From Euperipatoides rowelli (Eukaryota > Onychophora > Udeonychophora > Euonychophora > Peripatopsidae): a stretch of DNA of 10,426 nucleotides. A program made the translations under genes and the position numbers. Within the stretch, counting starts at the first letter, position 1; each line of letters begins with the position of its first letter. Shown one piece after another: positions 7,342-10,426 of this stretch. The DNA is taken from the NCBI GenBank assembly GCA_003024985.2, contig PXIH01S0037624.1. One strand, 5' to 3'. The notes under the pieces were generated by a model. It had not been told where the DNA came from, did not search any database, and saw nothing but the letters and a program-made list of their open reading frames with translations.

Positions 7342-8732
7342 ATCTAATTCACTGATTTACACAACTTAACAATGATGTATCAAATAAACGGATGAAATCA
7401 AAGGTAGTGTGAACGAAAATTTAAGTGGCATGCAGAGGAACAAAAATCAATCATAAATACATAAAATAAACTACACCTAAGATTTATACTGTATTTTATC
7501 ACCTTTCACCTTCAGAAAGATTAAAGTACAACAGTCACTTGCAACAGCATGAAATGTCAAGTAAACTTTAACTAAAAAAAATAAACAACAATTTAGAGGT
7601 GAGAGTCCATGAATAAAAGGTAAATGTGGTGGCAGCACAAAATTTAAAACAAAACAAAGAAGAACAGGTAAAGACCTAGATCAAATAGGACCCACAATTT
7701 TTTTGTATATGGGAAAAAATTGAAACCAAAATCACCAATCATCTTAAATTTTAAGATGAGAAAGGACTGAGTTATTTGTAAACATATAACCAGCAAAGAT
7801 AAATATATGACAAATGATAATGCACAACAACAATCATACCAAAATAACCCTAATATAAATAATAAAAGTTTAACAAGGGTCATAACACCAGCTGTGTGTC
7901 AAAAATATCAACACAAACTGAGTGGGTGATGCTAGTCATCACACACCCTATCATTATATCAAATTCTAAAATTATCACACCAACTTATGGTTGTACTAAT
8001 CAAAACTCTATTCTTCACATGGATGACATTTTAAATAAACAATGCCCATACACACACACACATTATCACACATAACATAGCCATGATTTTTTCTAAACTT
8101 GCAAGTCATAACCAAACACAGGGCTCAACCATTCAACCTAACAAGTTGAATAAATAAAATCCCCCAAAAATCTGAACTGCTTAAATCTATTTAATTAGGA
8201 CACACACCGGCATTATCAAAACATGACACACAAAAAATTCAGGTGTCACATAACACTTATTAGAGACTCAAACAAAAAAAAAAAAAAATCTCAACATTAA
8301 GCATTGACACTAATCATGATCAGACAAGTTGACCATTATAGTCAATCAAAAAAAAAAATTATATATAAACAAATCAAAAAGGATATAACACTACCCACTA
8401 TACATTAAGATGACACAACTTCAAATCCTGATCAAAAATATGGTAATAATCTGACTTCGATATTCAGAAGATCAGGAACGAAAGGACGATCAGCAGTACA
8501 CATATCAAAAAAAATTATCATTAGAGGGTGGGGAATTTACAAAATCACACCGTTGAAAACAGACCAGAACAGCAGGCAAAATTGCTAAAAACTATCATTT
8601 TGATGGTGAAAATTTAATGCAACAACTCCACAAAAATTGTAGAAAAATTCTATAGAAAATTCTGAACAAAAGCATACCCAGTACGACACAAAAAAAATNT
8701 TTCCAACAGGAAGTCGGCCATCTTGGAAATAC
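7342..8732 (-). other. Long gene-free leader of the retrotransposon
   Basis: There is no supportable gene between the primer-site copies and the gag start. The minus strand is T- and TG-rich, with frequent stops in all frames, a short CA/TG microsatellite (8050-8062) and an unresolved base at 8699. It would be the 5' untranslated leader, where packaging signals are expected, but none can be recognised. Its length (about 1.4 kb) is large, so it may include later insertions. The 79-residue open frame at 7883-7644 is hydrophobic low-complexity sequence and is not called. Confidence 0.55.
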
Positions 8733-8755
8733 GTCACGTCCTGTCATGGACGCCA
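8733..8755 (-). other. Second copy of the tRNA primer-binding site
   Basis: The 23 bases are identical to those at 8988-9010. With the next seven bases the match is 29 of 30, so part of the LTR-end sequence (CCACAA on the minus strand) is duplicated too. Beyond that the flanks differ. This copy lies inside the leader of the present element. It may mark the end of an older, different LTR, or a duplication made during reverse transcription. Confidence 0.65.
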
Positions 8756-8757
8756 TT

Positions 8758-8985
8758 TGTGGGATGGTCGGTTACCCTAGATAGAGCTCCCCCTATTGGC
8801 CAAGCACACCATGTGCCAAAATTTAATCCAAATCGGACCTGAAAAATAGCATTGTACTTTTTTTCATTAAGCATCAATATTTTGGGTCCATTCAATACAA
8901 TGATTTTAAAAAATAAATATATAATAAAAAAATTTCAAAAAAAAATAATAAATTTTTTTTTTGAGGGTGGGTATAGACATGTGCA
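8758..8985 (-). repeat. Possible second LTR-like segment between the two primer sites
   Basis: The 228 bp between the primer-site copies begin TGCACATG and end CATCCCACA when read on the minus strand, i.e. TG...CA. They end two bases before a primer-site copy, as an LTR would. The middle is almost pure A/T homopolymer runs (about 8858-8962), and the sequence does not resemble the LTR at 9013-9477. It could be a truncated LTR of another element or simply leader DNA; the evidence is only positional. Confidence 0.25.
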
Positions 8986-8987
8986 CT

Positions 8988-9010
8988 GTCACGTCCTGTC
9001 ATGGACGCCA
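8988..9010 (-). other. Primer-binding site, arginine-tRNA type
   Basis: The minus strand reads TGGCGTCCATGACAGGAC, beginning with the TGG that pairs with the CCA end of a tRNA. From memory, the 412/mdg1 group of Drosophila elements uses TGGCGACCGTGACAGGAC, complementary to a tRNA-Arg; 16 of 18 bases agree. It starts two bases after the CCACCACA end of the LTR, the normal spacing. This site would prime minus-strand cDNA synthesis. Confidence 0.72.
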
Positions 9011-9012
9011 AT

Positions 9013-9477
9013 TGTGGTGGCCAACCCATCATGAAACTACCCTCAAACTGATGACATCATCAATTTTGATAAACAAACCATACTTAAACTAAATTTAACA
9101 AATTAGAGGTATTATTGGAACATGAAATCTCAATAAATACTAAATAAAAACATAGGGCCATAGTCACAATCAGGATGGATGCCTTGCTTTTCTTAGTTCA
9201 CCCCTAAAGGGCTAGAAGCACTTTGCCCTCCTTCATCCAGGGCCCGTGCTGACAGCAATGCTGCCAAGCAGGGATTCACACAGCCCCAGAGGAAGGGAAA
9301 AATAAAGAAACACAGAAACCTAAATACAGACTCACACAAAAAAAAGGAACATAACCCACAAGCAAATGTTCACTCTGTCATGTGATGCTGGGACAAAAAC
9401 TTATACAAAAAAATTACATTCTCAGAGGTGACATCAAACCACCCTCACAGTGCAAGCCCCACACAGCCGCCACCACT
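9013..9477 (-). repeat. Probable 5' LTR of the Ty3/gypsy element
   Basis: The inner end, on the minus strand, is GGCCACCACA, two bases before the primer-binding site. The outer end is AGTGGTGGCGG. The two ends form a short inverted repeat, GTGGTGGC (9014-9021 and 9469-9476), with the terminal T of the canonical TG changed to A at the outer end. The 465-bp length is normal for an LTR. It would hold the promoter and polyadenylation signals, but no clear TATA box or AATAAA can be placed. No second copy exists in the window to confirm the borders, so the outer end is less certain than the inner one. Confidence 0.55.
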
Positions 9478-10426
9478 ATGGAATTAAGCAGACACTGTGA
9501 GAGGTCGGATATGAGGGAGAAATACAAAAATATACTACAGTAGGGGCAACGGTCCATATGAGATTTGAATGGGTTATCTGACTATAAAATGTTGCGTGGC
9601 AATTGGGACCACCCATAAGCCCCCACCCCCGTAGACAAACATGCTGTATACCTACCAGGGTATAACTGAGCAATTACTGAGTGGAATAGGGCTATGGATN
9701 ACCAAATTGATACCACAACAATTACTAGGGACAAAAATTTAAATTTCAAAAAATGGCCTTAAATCCCTAAACTAAGTTAATACAAGGGATCTGTATTCAC
9801 TCATCATGTCAAGATTTAATGCACTCAAGATTATAACAGAAACCAAAAACCAAGGAGGCAAAGTTGACTTCATAAGAAAAACTAAGGATTGCTATATAGC
9901 AGAAAAAGTGATACTAAGACTGCTACCTTGATCGCTCAAGAGAATCGTCATGAGCTTGAGCAACCCGACCATGTAAAACATAATGGAAAGGCCTACTCGA
10001 ATCACCTAAAGTAAATAAAAATTGATTGTAGTCAATGAAAAAAAAAAGGATTTGTTTACCACATGGTATATACTTTCATACTGTATAATGAGGTATAATT
10101 TGTAATATTATTGATGGGAATGGTCCATAACGCTTACCAACTGCAGATATAAAAATAATAGTGAAATTGATTTAAAATCTGGTCTATTTAGCCTTCATAT
10201 CAACCTATACACACTGTGTATACACTTTAGTCTAATGATAGAGTATAATTTATAATACAACACGAATCCATTCTCACGCCGTTCCAAATGAAGAATAGTA
10301 AAAAAATATCATTTATGACGAGACATTGCTACAATCCAAAACACCAAAAAAGAAAAGAAAAAGAAAACATTCATCGGTTAGATTCCGTTAGCTGCCCACC
10401 ACTATTTTTATTATTTTTTTTTTTCA
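9478..10426. other. Right flank, no gene seen
   Basis: This AT-rich DNA lies outside the retrotransposon. It contains an unresolved base at 9700, a 7-bp inverted repeat (GCTCAAG 9934-9940, CTTGAGC 9955-9961), a perfect 8-bp inverted repeat TATACACA/TGTGTATA (10206-10222), and two related AT-rich motifs about 150 bp apart (10066-10107 and 10217-10257). The 65-residue minus-strand frame at 9673-9476 overlaps the LTR edge and shows no domain. The stretch is probably intergenic or intronic. Confidence 0.5.

Larger units (their letters stand above)
2561..9477 (-). mobile_element. Decayed Ty3/gypsy-type LTR retrotransposon
   Basis: On the minus strand the order is probable LTR, tRNA primer site, long leader, gag with CCHC knuckles, protease, reverse transcriptase, RNase H, then integrase. 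Integrase after RNase H is the Ty3/gypsy (Metaviridae) order and excludes Ty1/copia. Intact copies of such elements make virus-like particles and insert a cDNA copy into the host genome. This copy cannot: coding continuity is broken about twelve times by frameshifts and six times by stops (7192, 6646, 5473, 5383, 3684 and 2629, first base on the minus strand), and several active-site residues are changed. The 5' boundary rests on the LTR and primer-site pattern. The 3' end is lost or displaced at the hAT-like segment, and no second LTR was found. The arginine-type primer site recalls the 412/mdg1 group, but the clade is not settled. Confidence 0.88.

Noticed and set aside
7644-7883. 79-codon minus-strand hydrophobic frame
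   Set aside because: Leu/Phe-rich translation of T-rich leader DNA. It could be read as membrane segments but lacks any supporting context.
8733-9010. The 23-bp repeats as real tRNA gene fragments or a tRNA-derived SINE
   Set aside because: Only the tRNA 3' end including CCA is present, in the orientation and position of a primer-binding site. There is no A or B box, so retroelement priming explains it better.
8852-9034. 60-codon plus-strand frame over the primer site
   Set aside because: It is mostly Lys/Asn/Ile/Phe from A/T runs and crosses the LTR/primer-site junction, so it is not a gene.
9476-9673. 65-codon minus-strand frame at the outer LTR edge
   Set aside because: It has no motif or conserved feature, and its end coincides with the inferred LTR border by chance.
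9934-9961. GCTCAAG/CTTGAGC stem as part of a tRNA or other RNA gene
   Set aside because: No cloverleaf, A/B-box pair or flanking acceptor stem can be built around it. A 7-bp stem alone is expected by chance.

Overview
The window looks like nuclear DNA of a eukaryote, most likely an invertebrate animal; the species cannot be told from the sequence. It is AT-rich, full of homopolymer runs, has long non-coding stretches, and is dominated by transposable elements. I see no bacterial operon, RNA gene or CRISPR array. Single unresolved bases (n) at 1669, 8699 and 9700 show that this is draft assembly.

The main object is a decayed Ty3/gypsy-type LTR retrotransposon on the minus strand, from about 9477 down to about 2561. 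Read in its own direction it has a probable 5' LTR (9477-9013), a primer-binding site matching the 3' end of an arginine-type tRNA (9010-8988), a near-identical second copy of the LTR/primer-site junction 255 bp further in (8755-8733), a long gene-free leader, gag (start near 7341, two CCHC knuckles), protease, reverse transcriptase, RNase H and integrase, including a C-terminal GPY/F-like module. This order, with integrase after RNase H, is the Ty3/gypsy order. I count about twelve frameshifts and six in-frame stops, plus lost catalytic or metal-binding residues in gag, protease and integrase, so the copy is dead. No 3' LTR was found.

The 3' end of the retrotransposon runs into a 444-bp segment (2117-2560). 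Its ends (CAGTGG... and ...CCTCTG) and G-rich interior resemble a non-autonomous hAT-family DNA transposon. It probably inserted into, or now abuts, the retroelement.

Left of this (1-2116) is AT-rich DNA with two candidate coding pieces that face each other. On the minus strand (1820-1340) is a leucine-zipper-like, very basic reading frame that is broken only by an exact 94-bp tandem duplication with an n at its junction. Counting that repeat once gives an uninterrupted 128-codon frame, so the break may be an assembly artefact. On the plus strand (820-1032) is a 70-codon frame predicted to be helical, and its stop codon is followed directly by a perfect 12-bp hairpin. The right flank (9478-10426) holds no gene that I can support.
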